From Candidatus Saccharimonadota bacterium (lineage in GTDB: Bacteria; Patescibacteriota; Saccharimonadia; Saccharimonadales; Saccharimonadaceae): DNA of 64,000 nucleotides. The stretch covers positions 1 to 64,000 of the forward strand of contig WRHN01000003.1 in the NCBI GenBank assembly GCA_009783235.1. Direction: 5' to 3'. A program made the translations under genes and the position numbers. The stretch's first letter is position 1, and each line of letters starts with the position of its first letter. Positions 16,166-23,494 of the stretch are shown piece by piece. Below the pieces are notes generated by a model, which was not told the origin of the DNA, ran no database searches, and saw only the letters and a program-made list of their open reading frames with translations.

Positions 16166-17499
16166 TGGCGTCCAAGCTCCCGGTGGTTGCCATCGTTGGG
16201 CGCGCTAACGCTGGCAAGAGCGCTCTATTCAACAGGTTGGTCGGCACACGCCGAGCTATCGTTTCGCGTGAGGCTGGTACCACGCGTGATTCGGTGGTGG
16301 CGCGCATTGACAACAGATTTTTGTTGATTGATACGGCGGGGTTAAAAAATCCTGAAGATGAGTTTGAAGCGACCATTCAAGACCAAATTGCCGATGCGGT
16401 AACGTCGGCCGAGGCGGTTTTGTTTGTGGTGGATTCAACTGAGTATCCTGATCAGACAGACCGAGAATTAGCGAAAAAAGTGCTGAAATCTGGCAAGCCG
16501 GTGGTATTGTGCGTAAATAAAATCGACCTCAAGGGCAGTTTGCCCGCGGAAGAATTCTTGAAACTCGGTATTAAAGATATTGTTAAAACTAGCGCCGAGC
16601 ACGGCAGGGGCGTGCCTGAGTTGAGAAAGCGACTGCTGAAAATGTTGCCCGAGGCGTACGAAAAAACTGTTGAGTCCACCAAGGTCGCTTTGATTGGTCG
16701 GCCGAATGTTGGCAAGAGCAGTTTGTTTAACACTTTGGCTGGCAAACAGCAGGCTATTGTGGCGAACCTGGCGGGTACCACGCGCGACGTTAATCGTGTG
16801 GGTTTGAAATTTAAGAGTGAAAATTTGGAGTTATTGGATACTGCGGGGGTGCGCCGACCAGGTAAAGTTGAGCGCGGAGTGGAGAATTTTTCGGTGCTGA
16901 GAACGATGGCGGCGGTTGAGGAATCGGACGTTTGTTTGTTATTGCTGGACGCTACGGAGTTGGCCACGGCGCTGGATCAAAAATTGGCGGGCATTATTGA
17001 AGATGCTGGCAAGGGGCTGATTATTGTGGTAACTAAGTGGGATCAGTTGGCTGATAAAGATGGTAAAACTGGCGATGAGGTTGCGGCACGCGTTGCGGAG
17101 CTGTTTGATTTTGTGCCGTTTGCACCATTGATTTTTACTTCGGCAGTGACGGGGCAAAATGCTACCAAAATTTTTGACTTGATTTTGGGAATAAAACAGC
17201 GGCGTCTGCAGCAGATTCCGACGCGTGAACTGAATAAAGTTTTGGCCAAGGCCGTGTCATCGCACCCGCCAGCTGGCCTAAAAAACACCCACCCAAAGTT
17301 TCGCTATGTCGTTCAAACTGACACAGCGCCGCCATGGTTTGTGATTTATGGCTCACATTTTAAATTCATTCATTGGAGTTATAAGCGTTATTTGGAGCGA
17401 ATGTGGCGTGAGAATTTTGACCTAGCCGGCACGCCGATAAAGTTCAGCTTTCGTGATGAAAAACAGATTAAAAAAGGGAGGGAAAATGGAACAAGATAG
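16165..17499 (+). CDS. der: Ribosome assembly GTPase Der (EngA)
   Basis: A 444-residue protein with two tandem GTPase domains and a C-terminal KH-like domain. It acts in 50S subunit maturation. The first domain has GRANAGKSALFNRL, DTAGL and NKID; the second has GRPNVGKSSLFNTL, DTAGV and TKWD. The C-terminus contains the typical NTHPKFRYVVQT and PIKFSFR segments. The start overlaps the preceding stop by one base, and the end overlaps the next gene by 14 bp, so it sits in a tightly packed operon. Length is normal. Confidence 0.95.
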   Translation: MASKLPVVAIVGRANAGKSALFNRLVGTRRAIVSREAGTTRDSVVARIDNRFLLIDTAGLKNPEDEFEATIQDQIADAVTSAEAVLFVVDSTEYPDQTDRELAKKVLKSGKPVVLCVNKIDLKGSLPAEEFLKLGIKDIVKTSAEHGRGVPELRKRLLKMLPEAYEKTVESTKVALIGRPNVGKSSLFNTLAGKQQAIVANLAGTTRDVNRVGLKFKSENLELLDTAGVRRPGKVERGVENFSVLRTMAAVEESDVCLLLLDATELATALDQKLAGIIEDAGKGLIIVVTKWDQLADKDGKTGDEVAARVAELFDFVPFAPLIFTSAVTGQNATKIFDLILGIKQRRLQQIPTRELNKVLAKAVSSHPPAGLKNTHPKFRYVVQTDTAPPWFVIYGSHFKFIHWSYKRYLERMWRENFDLAGTPIKFSFRDEKQIKKGRENGTR

Positions 17500-17974
17500 C
17501 AAACCTGAGGGGACTATAAAAACCAAGCAGCCGCTCAAAGTTACTAGAGCGTTTATTGTCGTGGCTTTGTTTGCTTTGTTGATATTTCTCGGTTGGGCGC
17601 TCGTGGTAGGGGTAGAGTTTTGTTTTTTGGGTTGTAGTACTTTCTATGGGAAGGATGCTATTATTATTATGCTGATATATCTTTTTGCAATTCCCGTGAT
17701 ACCTGTGGTGGCAATATGGATATTCATCGTGAGCCGCATAGAGAAGAAGCGTCTGTCGATGGGCGAGGCCGATAAAGCCAAACAGCGCTTATACTCGGTT
17801 GCATTTGCGAGATCGTCTGTGTACGCCCTTGTTATTTTATGTCTTGTGGCTATAGTGGTGATTGGGACACTTGTGCACTGGGACGTCTTTGTTATTTTAT
17901 GTCTTGTGGCTATAGTGGTGATTGGGAGACTTATGCACCGGGAAATCGGGAACTTTCGTAGAGATGGAAACTAA
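17486..17974 (+). CDS. Small membrane protein with an internally duplicated transmembrane segment
   Basis: A 162-residue protein of unknown function. The ATG at 17486 is chosen because GGGAGGG lies directly upstream; an earlier in-frame ATG at 17453 is inside der without such a site. Membrane helices are at about 22-43, 58-83, 112-127 and 134-147. The last two are nearly identical (VILCLVAIVVIG twice) because a 60-bp segment is tandemly duplicated. The gene overlaps the 3' end of der and the 5' end of pth, so it is part of the same operon. Confidence 0.75.
   Translation: MEQDSKPEGTIKTKQPLKVTRAFIVVALFALLIFLGWALVVGVEFCFLGCSTFYGKDAIIIMLIYLFAIPVIPVVAIWIFIVSRIEKKRLSMGEADKAKQRLYSVAFARSSVYALVILCLVAIVVIGTLVHWDVFVILCLVAIVVIGRLMHREIGNFRRDGN
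17821..17940 (+). repeat. In-frame 60-bp tandem duplication
   Basis: Bases 17821-17880 and 17881-17940 match at 54 of 60 positions with no gaps. The repeat adds 20 codons and one extra hydrophobic segment to the encoded membrane protein. The differences cluster near the ends, and the central 37 bases are identical. Confidence 0.95.
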
Positions 17975-18530
17975 AATAATTATTTTTCTTGGTAATCCTG
18001 GGTTAAAATATCGTAAAACTCGCCATAATATTGGCTTTATGGTGGGGGATTTTTGGGCGCGCGAAATGACATTAAAGTGGAAAGATCAGCCGAAGTTTGG
18101 CGCAACGACTGCCGAGACGATAATCGACGGTCAAAAAACCATTCTGGCCAAACCGCAACTCTACTACAATCGAACTGGAGAGGTGGTGCAAAAACTCTGT
18201 CATTTTTATAAAATTTCGGTCAGTGATATTTTGGTGGTTTGTGATGATTTTAACCTGGATTTTGGTACTTTGCGTCTGCGCCAAAAAGGCAGCGATGGCG
18301 GAAATAACGGCTTGAAATCGACCATTGCGGCTGTAGGGAATGGTTTTGCTCGTCTGCGTATTGGCACCAGTAACGAAAAACGCGCGCAAATGGGCGATAC
18401 GGATTTTGTGCTGGCTAAGCTGTCGCGCGAAGAACAGGCGAAAATTCCAGAAATTGTTAAAAACGCCGTTGACATAGTCCACGATTTTTTGTTGGAAGAC
18501 TTGAAAAACCAGAAAACTGTGATAAAATAA
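17964..18530 (+). CDS. pth: Peptidyl-tRNA hydrolase
   Basis: A 188-residue enzyme that releases peptides from tRNAs dropped by the ribosome. The N-terminal FLGNPGLKYRKTRHNIGF carries the catalytic His (about 21). The downstream active-site elements are present, including YYNRTGEVV and DDFNLDFGTLRLR. The usual GGHNG segment reads GGNNG here. Met at 17964 matches the family start, while the longer frame from 17922 would extend far into the upstream gene. It overlaps that gene by 11 bp. Confidence 0.92.
   Translation: METKIIIFLGNPGLKYRKTRHNIGFMVGDFWAREMTLKWKDQPKFGATTAETIIDGQKTILAKPQLYYNRTGEVVQKLCHFYKISVSDILVVCDDFNLDFGTLRLRQKGSDGGNNGLKSTIAAVGNGFARLRIGTSNEKRAQMGDTDFVLAKLSREEQAKIPEIVKNAVDIVHDFLLEDLKNQKTVIK
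18501..18528 (+). promoter_or_regulatory. Possible promoter of the 18595 gene, inside the pth end
   Basis: TTGAAA (18501-18506), 16-bp spacer, TAAAAT (18523-18528) with an extended TG. It would give a leader of about 60 nt. Confidence 0.45.
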
Positions 18531-18594
18531 ACTCGGGCAGGGCGCAGGCACAGCTTCTCATCAACGCTTTATATATTATTGAAGGAGTGATCTT

Positions 18595-18945
18595 GTGCAA
18601 AATTTCAAAGAATTGATCTCTAGCAGCAAGAGCGAATTTGAGGTGATGGAAAAGGCAACCGAGATTATCGAATCCGAAATCGAGGAAATCACCGCAATGC
18701 TAAATGAAGAAAAAATGTGCCATAGCTGTGCGTGGTTAATTGAAAGAATAAAAGGCGGTAAGAAAAATCTGACCGTCTTGAAAAATGCATATTCTATCAA
18801 GAAACCAAAGAGCAAGGAACAGATTAGTAAGTGGCTGAAAACTTACGAGAAACTGCTGAGGAAGGCGGTTGAGCGGAAGAATGCGGTTTCTCGCAAAAAG
18901 CAGCCATACAAAAGAGCAAACCCCGCGTACTCTACCGTCAGGTAG
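18595..18945 (+). CDS. Hypothetical charged helical protein (116 aa)
   Basis: A GTG start with AAGGAG 7 nt upstream. The protein is rich in Glu and Lys and is predicted helical throughout, with coiled-coil character. It has one CxxC pair (MCHSCAW, about residues 41-46) in the middle and a very basic C-terminus. There is no signal peptide or membrane segment. No family is recognised; the CxxC could be redox-active or bind a metal. It forms a single-gene unit that ends at the terminator at 18997. An unrelated RNA gene faces it on the other strand immediately downstream. Confidence 0.65.
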   Translation: MQNFKELISSSKSEFEVMEKATEIIESEIEEITAMLNEEKMCHSCAWLIERIKGGKKNLTVLKNAYSIKKPKSKEQISKWLKTYEKLLRKAVERKNAVSRKKQPYKRANPAYSTVR

Positions 18946-18996
18946 GATATCTAAGATATCACTGACCTGATAAGTGCCAGCGTCCTGCCCCCCTAT

Positions 18997-19024
18997 CCCG
19001 GTTGATTAGTCAGCCGGGAATTTT
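18997..19024 (+). terminator. Terminator after the 18595 gene
   Basis: CCCGGTTGA (18997-19005), loop TTAG, TCAGCCGGG (19010-19018), then AATTTT. A second hairpin lies just upstream (GTCAG at about 18938 with CTGAC at about 18962, enclosing a GATATC repeat). Confidence 0.8.
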
Positions 19025-19032
19025 ATTGCATC

Positions 19033-19070
19033 AAAAAAGCGTTCGTAAAGGGTGGGCATTCACGAACGCT
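19033..19070 (-). terminator. Terminator of the minus-strand RNA
   Basis: AGCGTTCGT (19070-19062, minus) pairs with ACGAACGCT (19046-19038) and is followed by TTTTTT (19038-19033). Confidence 0.9.
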
Positions 19071-19289
19071 TAGTTGACCCTTTGACGCACCCAGGCTAGG
19101 GCAGAGCGTGACCCACCTCACATCACACGTGTCCAGGGGTCCGCCGGTCAAAGGGGTTAGACGAGCGTTAACTATTGGTGGAGTCTCAGGAGGGTAAAAA
19201 TAAATAGAGACCCCAGTTAACGCACGACCTAACATAAGTTATAAAATGGGGGTATAAGGTGCGGTTGATTGAAAGAGTTCAATCAATAC
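19033..19289 (-). ncRNA. Candidate structured non-coding RNA (about 257 nt), unassigned
   Basis: This unit on the minus strand has a full-consensus promoter (19296-19324) and a strong terminator (19033-19070) but no convincing gene. Read 5' to 3' it folds into several stems: TTGATTGAA with TTCAATCAA (plus-strand 19264-19285), GCGTTAAC with GTTAACGC enclosing a GGGGTCTC/GAGACTCC stem, and a long-range pair of ACCC(C)TTTGAC with GTCAAAGGGT. I see no tmRNA tRNA-like ends, no RNase P conserved GAGGAAAGTCC element and no SRP GGAAG/GCAG loop. A 6S-like RNA cannot be excluded. The stretch 18946-19490 holds no protein gene. Confidence 0.65.
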
Positions 19290-19295
19290 TCCGTC

Positions 19296-19324
19296 ATTAT
19301 AGCACACTAATTATTAAAAGTCAA
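19296..19324 (-). promoter_or_regulatory. Consensus promoter of the minus-strand RNA
   Basis: On the minus strand TTGACT (19324-19319), a 17-bp spacer and TATAAT (19301-19296) with TG one base upstream of the -10. This is as close to consensus as any promoter in the window. Confidence 0.9.
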
Positions 19325-19475
19325 TACTTATTACTAATAATTTTACAAAATAGCTATGTTATTATAGAAACATAAACGTAATGGCCCCTGTTAATGGTGC
19401 GGCTTACTTAAGTGCGTCAAAGGTCAAAATAGGTGTAGTTTTTGGGTGAGAGGGGGCTTAAATGGGGTAAAAATA

Positions 19476-19484
19476 TGCTAAAAT
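19476..19484 (+). promoter_or_regulatory. Extended -10 promoter of dprA
   Basis: TGCTAAAAT, whose last base is 7 nt before the ATG at 19491. An in-frame ATG at 19485 would start upstream of the predicted transcript. Confidence 0.6.
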
Positions 19485-19490
19485 ATGTTT

Positions 19491-20351
19491 ATGTTTGAGA
19501 TAAATAAGATAAAAACCAGGGACAATGATTTTTTGGATTTTGCTAGGCAGAGCGACAAAACGATAAAAGAGATTTATTATATGGGGCGTTTGCCGGAAAA
19601 ACACGTGCCGACGGTGACGATTGTGGGGACGCGCAAGCCCACGGCTTATGGTCGGGAAATTACTTTGAAACTGGCCGAAAGCTTGGCGCGACGCGGGGTT
19701 ATCGTGGTTTCGGGTTTAGCGCTTGGGCATGACGCGCTAGCTCATCAGGGGGCGCTGAGTGCTGGCGGGATAACCGTGGCGGTTCTGGGCAGTGCTTTGC
19801 CAGATATTACGCCGCGCACCAACAGGGCGCTGGGCGAGGCTATTTTAACCGCTGGCGGCGCTATTTTGTCGGAATTTGCGCCAGGTAGCAAAGTTTACAA
19901 GCCGAATTTTTTGCAACGTAATCGTATTGTGGCGGCCCTGGCGGATGTGATTATTGTGGTGGAGGCGAATCGCCACAGCGGTACGCTCAACACAGTTGGC
20001 CATGCGCTGGCCCAGGGTAAAGAAGTGATGGCGGTGCCTGGCAATGTTACTTCGCCGCTGTCAGAGGGCTGTAATAGGTTAATTCAACAGGGCGCGACGC
20101 CGCTTTTGGGGCTGGGCGATGTGCTAGAAAAGTTGGGCCTGAGCGACGAGAATAAAGATCGACCGGAAATTAAATTTGCTAATAAACAGGAAGAAAAAAT
20201 TTACCAGTTGATTGCTGAGGGCGTCAGGGGCGGCGATCAGTTGCAAGAGCGCTCGGGTATTGATCCAGCAGAGTTTAACACGGCTTTGACGATGTTAGAA
20301 ATTCAAGGGCTGATTCGTAATCTTGGGGCGAATAATTGGGGTATTAAGTAG
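19491..20351 (+). CDS. dprA: DNA-processing protein DprA
   Basis: A 286-residue protein that loads RecA on incoming single-stranded DNA during natural transformation. The Rossmann-like core (about 36-210) has VGTRKPTAYG, VSGLALGHDALAH, FLQRNRIVAALAD and VVEANRHSGTLNT. An N-terminal SAM-like domain of the longer homologues is missing or very short. A C-terminal winged-helix-like segment (about 225-286) is present. The start at 19491 fits a leaderless transcript. It is a monocistronic housekeeping gene between an RNA gene and a small accessory cassette. Confidence 0.92.
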   Translation: MFEINKIKTRDNDFLDFARQSDKTIKEIYYMGRLPEKHVPTVTIVGTRKPTAYGREITLKLAESLARRGVIVVSGLALGHDALAHQGALSAGGITVAVLGSALPDITPRTNRALGEAILTAGGAILSEFAPGSKVYKPNFLQRNRIVAALADVIIVVEANRHSGTLNTVGHALAQGKEVMAVPGNVTSPLSEGCNRLIQQGATPLLGLGDVLEKLGLSDENKDRPEIKFANKQEEKIYQLIAEGVRGGDQLQERSGIDPAEFNTALTMLEIQGLIRNLGANNWGIK

Positions 20352-20355
20352 CTGC

Positions 20356-20384
20356 TTGACTGTTCGGGGCTCTTGCGTTACAAT
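20356..20384 (+). promoter_or_regulatory. Promoter of the 20448 gene
   Basis: TTGACT (20356-20361), 17-bp spacer, TACAAT (20379-20384). The leader is about 57 nt. Confidence 0.8.
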
Positions 20385-20447
20385 GGCGCAAGATAGGTGT
20401 GGTATTGTACTTAGAAGTTGACATTCGAAAGAGGAGGCGCGATATCA

Positions 20448-20738
20448 ATGATGGAAAAAATTGGTCTGTGGAGCGATTGCTATAACACAGAGCGTCTGCA
20501 GGAACTTGTGGACGATGACGGTAGGCCGTTTAGGGGTGAGCCGAATGCATGGCCGCAGCTTGCGGAAAATGAGTATTTTTACGTTCGTGTTCATAAAGCT
20601 CAAAACTATCAATCCGCGATTCTCTACTTGTGCGAAAAACCAGAAGAAGCACTAGAGCTATACCGTGAATCGGTGTCTTTTGCTGGAGAGATAAAGTTTT
20701 ACAAAGGTAACGGAATTGTAGTTATGGGCTACGGTTGA
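20448..20738 (+). CDS. Small hypothetical protein (96 aa)
   Basis: The ATG at 20448 (or the next codon) follows GAGGAGG at a normal distance; the longer frame from 20418 lacks such a site. The soluble, acidic protein has several aromatic residues (SDCYNTERLQ, NEYFYVRVHK, KFYKGNGIVVMGYG) and a mixed alpha/beta pattern. There is no recognisable domain, signal peptide or membrane helix. The gene is an isolated unit with its own promoter and terminator between dprA and tyrS. Confidence 0.65.
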   Translation: MMEKIGLWSDCYNTERLQELVDDDGRPFRGEPNAWPQLAENEYFYVRVHKAQNYQSAILYLCEKPEEALELYRESVSFAGEIKFYKGNGIVVMGYG

Positions 20739-20778
20739 ACGACCCGTAACATAAAAGGCCACCGACGAATGCAAGCGT

Positions 20779-20820
20779 CCCGCTGATTGATGGAATTATA
20801 ATCGGCGGGCTTTTCTTTTT
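20779..20820 (+). terminator. Rho-independent terminator
   Basis: CCCGCTGATT (20779-20788) pairs with AATCGGCGGG (20800-20809), followed by CTTTTCTTTTT. Confidence 0.9.
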
Positions 20821-20832
20821 GAGGGGGTGTTA

Positions 20833-20841
20833 TGCTAGAAT
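20833..20841 (+). promoter_or_regulatory. Extended -10 promoter of tyrS
   Basis: TGCTAGAAT; its last base is 7 nt before the ATG at 20848, which predicts a leaderless transcript. Confidence 0.65.
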
Positions 20842-20847
20842 AAGTAC

Positions 20848-22053
20848 ATGAAATTATCGGAAGAATTGGAGTGGCGAGGATACGCTCATCAGTTTACGTT
20901 TAAGAATTTAGCAGAAGTCGACAACAAGAAAATCGTGGTGTATTTGGGCACTGATCCTAGCGGTGAATCGTTGCATATAGGGCATCTGGCATCACAGATG
21001 TTGGCGCGCTGTTTTTTGGAGCATGGCGCGAAAGTGATTTTATTGATTGGTGGCGGCACGGGGCAAGTCGGCGATCCGCGTGATACGAATGAGCGTGATT
21101 TAATTTCGATTGAAGATGTTGAAGCCAACAAAAAGGCGCTAGCCAAGCAAGTGTCGCAGCTGTTTGGCGGTCAGGATTTTGAACTGGTAGACAACGCGGA
21201 ATGGCTGAGCGACGTCAATCTACTGGATTTTTTGCGTGATACGGGAAAGTATTTTTCGATGGGGCAGCTGATTGACCGCGAACATTTTAAGGCCAGAGTT
21301 GGCGAAGGCAAGAGCGGCATGAGTTTTGCGGAATTTAGTTATACTTTGTTGCAGGGGTATGATTATTGGAATTTGTATAAAAACTACGGGGTGAATCTGC
21401 AGATTGGCGGGTCAGATCAATGGGGCAATATTTTGTCAGGCGTGGATTTGGTGCGCAAGAAAGAAGGCGTGGAAGTTGATGCGCTGACTGTCAATCTAGT
21501 TATTGATCCAGCGACTGGGCGCAAGTTTGGCAAGTCCGAGTCGGGTGAGGGTGTTTGGTTGGCGGCCAAAAAAACTTCGCCGTACAAGTTTTATCAATTT
21601 TGGCTGAATGTTAGCGATGAAGGATCGATTCAATTTCTTAAACTCTACACTAGGTTGGACAGATCAGAAATCGAACAACTAGACGCCAAAATGCAAGATG
21701 ATCCGAGCACTCGCGAGGCGCAAAAAGCCCTGGCTTTTGCAGTAACTAAATTGGTTCATGGTGAAGAGACGGCTAGTGCGGTGCGACATGCTAGCGAGGC
21801 GTTGTTTGGGCGAGACGAACTTTCGGAAAAAGATTTTGAGATTTTAGCTAGCGAACTGCCAACGGCCGAAGTTGGTGTTAGCGTGGTGGAGGCGCTAGTG
21901 CAAACGGGGCTGGCTAGTTCTAATGGCGAAGCGCTACGGTTGATAAAGGGCAATGGCGTGTCGCTAAACGACGTGAAATTGACCGAAGATCAAAAAATTA
22001 CTCAACGGGCGCTGTTAAAAAAGGGTAAAAATTCGTTTGTGTTGGTGAAATGA
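20848..22053 (+). CDS. tyrS: Tyrosine--tRNA ligase
   Basis: A 401-residue class I synthetase. The HIGH motif is intact (SLHIGHLASQM, about 41-51). Tyrosine-binding elements QGYDYWNLY and QIGGSDQWGN follow. The KMSKS loop reads KFGKS (about 226-230). A C-terminal S4-like RNA-binding domain (about 335-400) is present. Its TGA overlaps the ATG of the next gene (ATGA), so the following DUF1653 and FemABX genes form a translationally coupled operon with it. Confidence 0.95.
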   Translation: MKLSEELEWRGYAHQFTFKNLAEVDNKKIVVYLGTDPSGESLHIGHLASQMLARCFLEHGAKVILLIGGGTGQVGDPRDTNERDLISIEDVEANKKALAKQVSQLFGGQDFELVDNAEWLSDVNLLDFLRDTGKYFSMGQLIDREHFKARVGEGKSGMSFAEFSYTLLQGYDYWNLYKNYGVNLQIGGSDQWGNILSGVDLVRKKEGVEVDALTVNLVIDPATGRKFGKSESGEGVWLAAKKTSPYKFYQFWLNVSDEGSIQFLKLYTRLDRSEIEQLDAKMQDDPSTREAQKALAFAVTKLVHGEETASAVRHASEALFGRDELSEKDFEILASELPTAEVGVSVVEALVQTGLASSNGEALRLIKGNGVSLNDVKLTEDQKITQRALLKKGKNSFVLVK

Positions 22054-22313
22054 AAAAATTGTCCGAGCAAGAGTTAGTCGCCATATTGAATGAATCCTAC
22101 AAAAAAGTTGCCATGGGCGCACGATATCGCCACGTCAAGACTGGTAGTGAGTATATCACCCACGGCATCGGCCTTGTTGAATCAACGTTAGAACCGGCAG
22201 TGGTTTATAAATCCGCGAATAATCCCAGTCTGTATTTTATCCGTCCAGTTGATGAATTTGTCGACAAAGTAGAAATCGATGGTAAAAAATCCCCAAGGTT
22301 TGAAAAGTTATGA
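22050..22313 (+). CDS. DUF1653 family protein
   Basis: An 87-residue protein. The arrangement GARYRHVKTGSEY, then ESTLEPAVVYKS, then LYFIRPVDEF and a closing SPRFEKL matches the DUF1653 pattern (YRH...VVY...RP...PRF). The biochemical role of this family is unknown. It overlaps tyrS upstream and the FemABX gene downstream by 4 bp each. No membrane segment or signal peptide is visible. Confidence 0.8.
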   Translation: MKKLSEQELVAILNESYKKVAMGARYRHVKTGSEYITHGIGLVESTLEPAVVYKSANNPSLYFIRPVDEFVDKVEIDGKKSPRFEKL

Positions 22314-23494
22314 CTTTTGATGAGCTGACGGCTGAAGAATTCACAAAATTCGCCCTAGCGCAGTCGAATGTTAGTTTTGCCCAGACAGCCGAATATGTTT
22401 TTCACGCTAGTCGCGACGGGGCAAAGACAGCGTTTTTGGGTGTCAGAAGTGATGACAGAATTGTTTTAGGCGGGCTCATGACATGGCCGTACGGATTTTC
22501 GGGCGCCAATTTTTATTGCGGCCCGATTGGTGACTTAGATCAAGAAAAAATACTGAGGGTTTTTGTTCAGGGGCTTAGGAAATGGTCTGGCCGACACGGC
22601 ATTAGCCATGTTAAATTAAATCCCATTGACATTATTCGAACTAGAGATGCCAGTGGTAAAATTTTGAACGAGAATTTGGCCGCGGAGAACAACCTCAAAA
22701 ATTGCGGCTTTAAAAAAACTGGAGCTAAAGTTACGCCGCATTTCGTTTATATTAAAAATCTTGCCAAATTCGATACGCTTGAGACGCTCTTTAAAAGTTT
22801 TTCGGCCAGCACGAAAGCGATGATAAATGGTGCTGAAAAAAACTGCATTAGTTTGAAAAAACTTACTCGCAAACAACTACCAAGACTAGAAAAGCTCATG
22901 GAAGATTCGGCTGCGCGACAAGATTTTAAGGCGCGCGGTGTATATTTTCAGGAGAGTTTGTTTGACACTTTTGCGCAGTCGCCGAATTTTGAAGTTGATT
23001 TTTTGGTGGCGGAAATGGACGTCAAAAAGCTGCAAAAATCTTACGAAAAAAGAATGCGCGAGCTGAAAAAAGCGATTCAAGTCGCAGGGTCAGAGGGAAT
23101 GCAGAACGAGCTCAATAGTCAGCTTGCGGGTTTGCGGTCTCGACAAAGTTTGTTGAGTGATGCGGGCGCTGACAAAGTTGACGTGGCGGCCGGGGTGTTT
23201 GTGAAGTCCTCACGCGAAACCGTTTATTTGTTTGCTGGTAATGATCCAAAGTATCTGAAATTTAACGCTATTTATTTGATGATTTGGCGCGAAATGCAGG
23301 AGGCTTTTGAGAATAAAGTTCCGCTTTTTAATTTTTATGGCATTGAAGGAAAATTTGACGGTAGCGATGGTATTTTGGGCTACAAAAAAGGCTTTAACGG
23401 CGTTGTTCAAGAATACCTAGGTCAATGGATTTTGGTGACTAATCCGTTGAAATATAACTCGGTGCGAGCGTTAAAGAAGTTACGTCGCGGTTGA
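22310..23494 (+). CDS. FemABX-family aminoacyl-tRNA:lipid II transferase
   Basis: A 394-residue protein of the FemABX/MurM group, which adds amino acids from aminoacyl-tRNA to the peptidoglycan stem peptide. The two GNAT-like lobes are separated by a charged helical arm (about 240-280, Lys/Glu/Arg-rich) characteristic of the family. C-terminal motifs are YLMIWREMQEAF, FNFYGIEGKFDGSDG and YKKGFNGVVQEYLG. It is translationally coupled to the DUF1653 gene. The end overlaps the convergent gene by 15 bp. The amino acid transferred cannot be told from sequence. Confidence 0.88.
   Translation: MTFDELTAEEFTKFALAQSNVSFAQTAEYVFHASRDGAKTAFLGVRSDDRIVLGGLMTWPYGFSGANFYCGPIGDLDQEKILRVFVQGLRKWSGRHGISHVKLNPIDIIRTRDASGKILNENLAAENNLKNCGFKKTGAKVTPHFVYIKNLAKFDTLETLFKSFSASTKAMINGAEKNCISLKKLTRKQLPRLEKLMEDSAARQDFKARGVYFQESLFDTFAQSPNFEVDFLVAEMDVKKLQKSYEKRMRELKKAIQVAGSEGMQNELNSQLAGLRSRQSLLSDAGADKVDVAAGVFVKSSRETVYLFAGNDPKYLKFNAIYLMIWREMQEAFENKVPLFNFYGIEGKFDGSDGILGYKKGFNGVVQEYLGQWILVTNPLKYNSVRALKKLRRG

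Noticed and set aside
19023-19235. Minus-strand 70-codon frame inside the candidate RNA
   Set aside because: It lies within the region bounded by an RNA-type promoter and terminator, has no Shine-Dalgarno, and its translation (Pro/Thr/Gly-rich, overlapping the terminator stem) does not look like a protein.
20397-20414. Five-codon frame (GTG start) in the leader of the 20448 gene
   Set aside because: It is not at the transcription start and is too short to separate from chance, unlike the frame at 4042.
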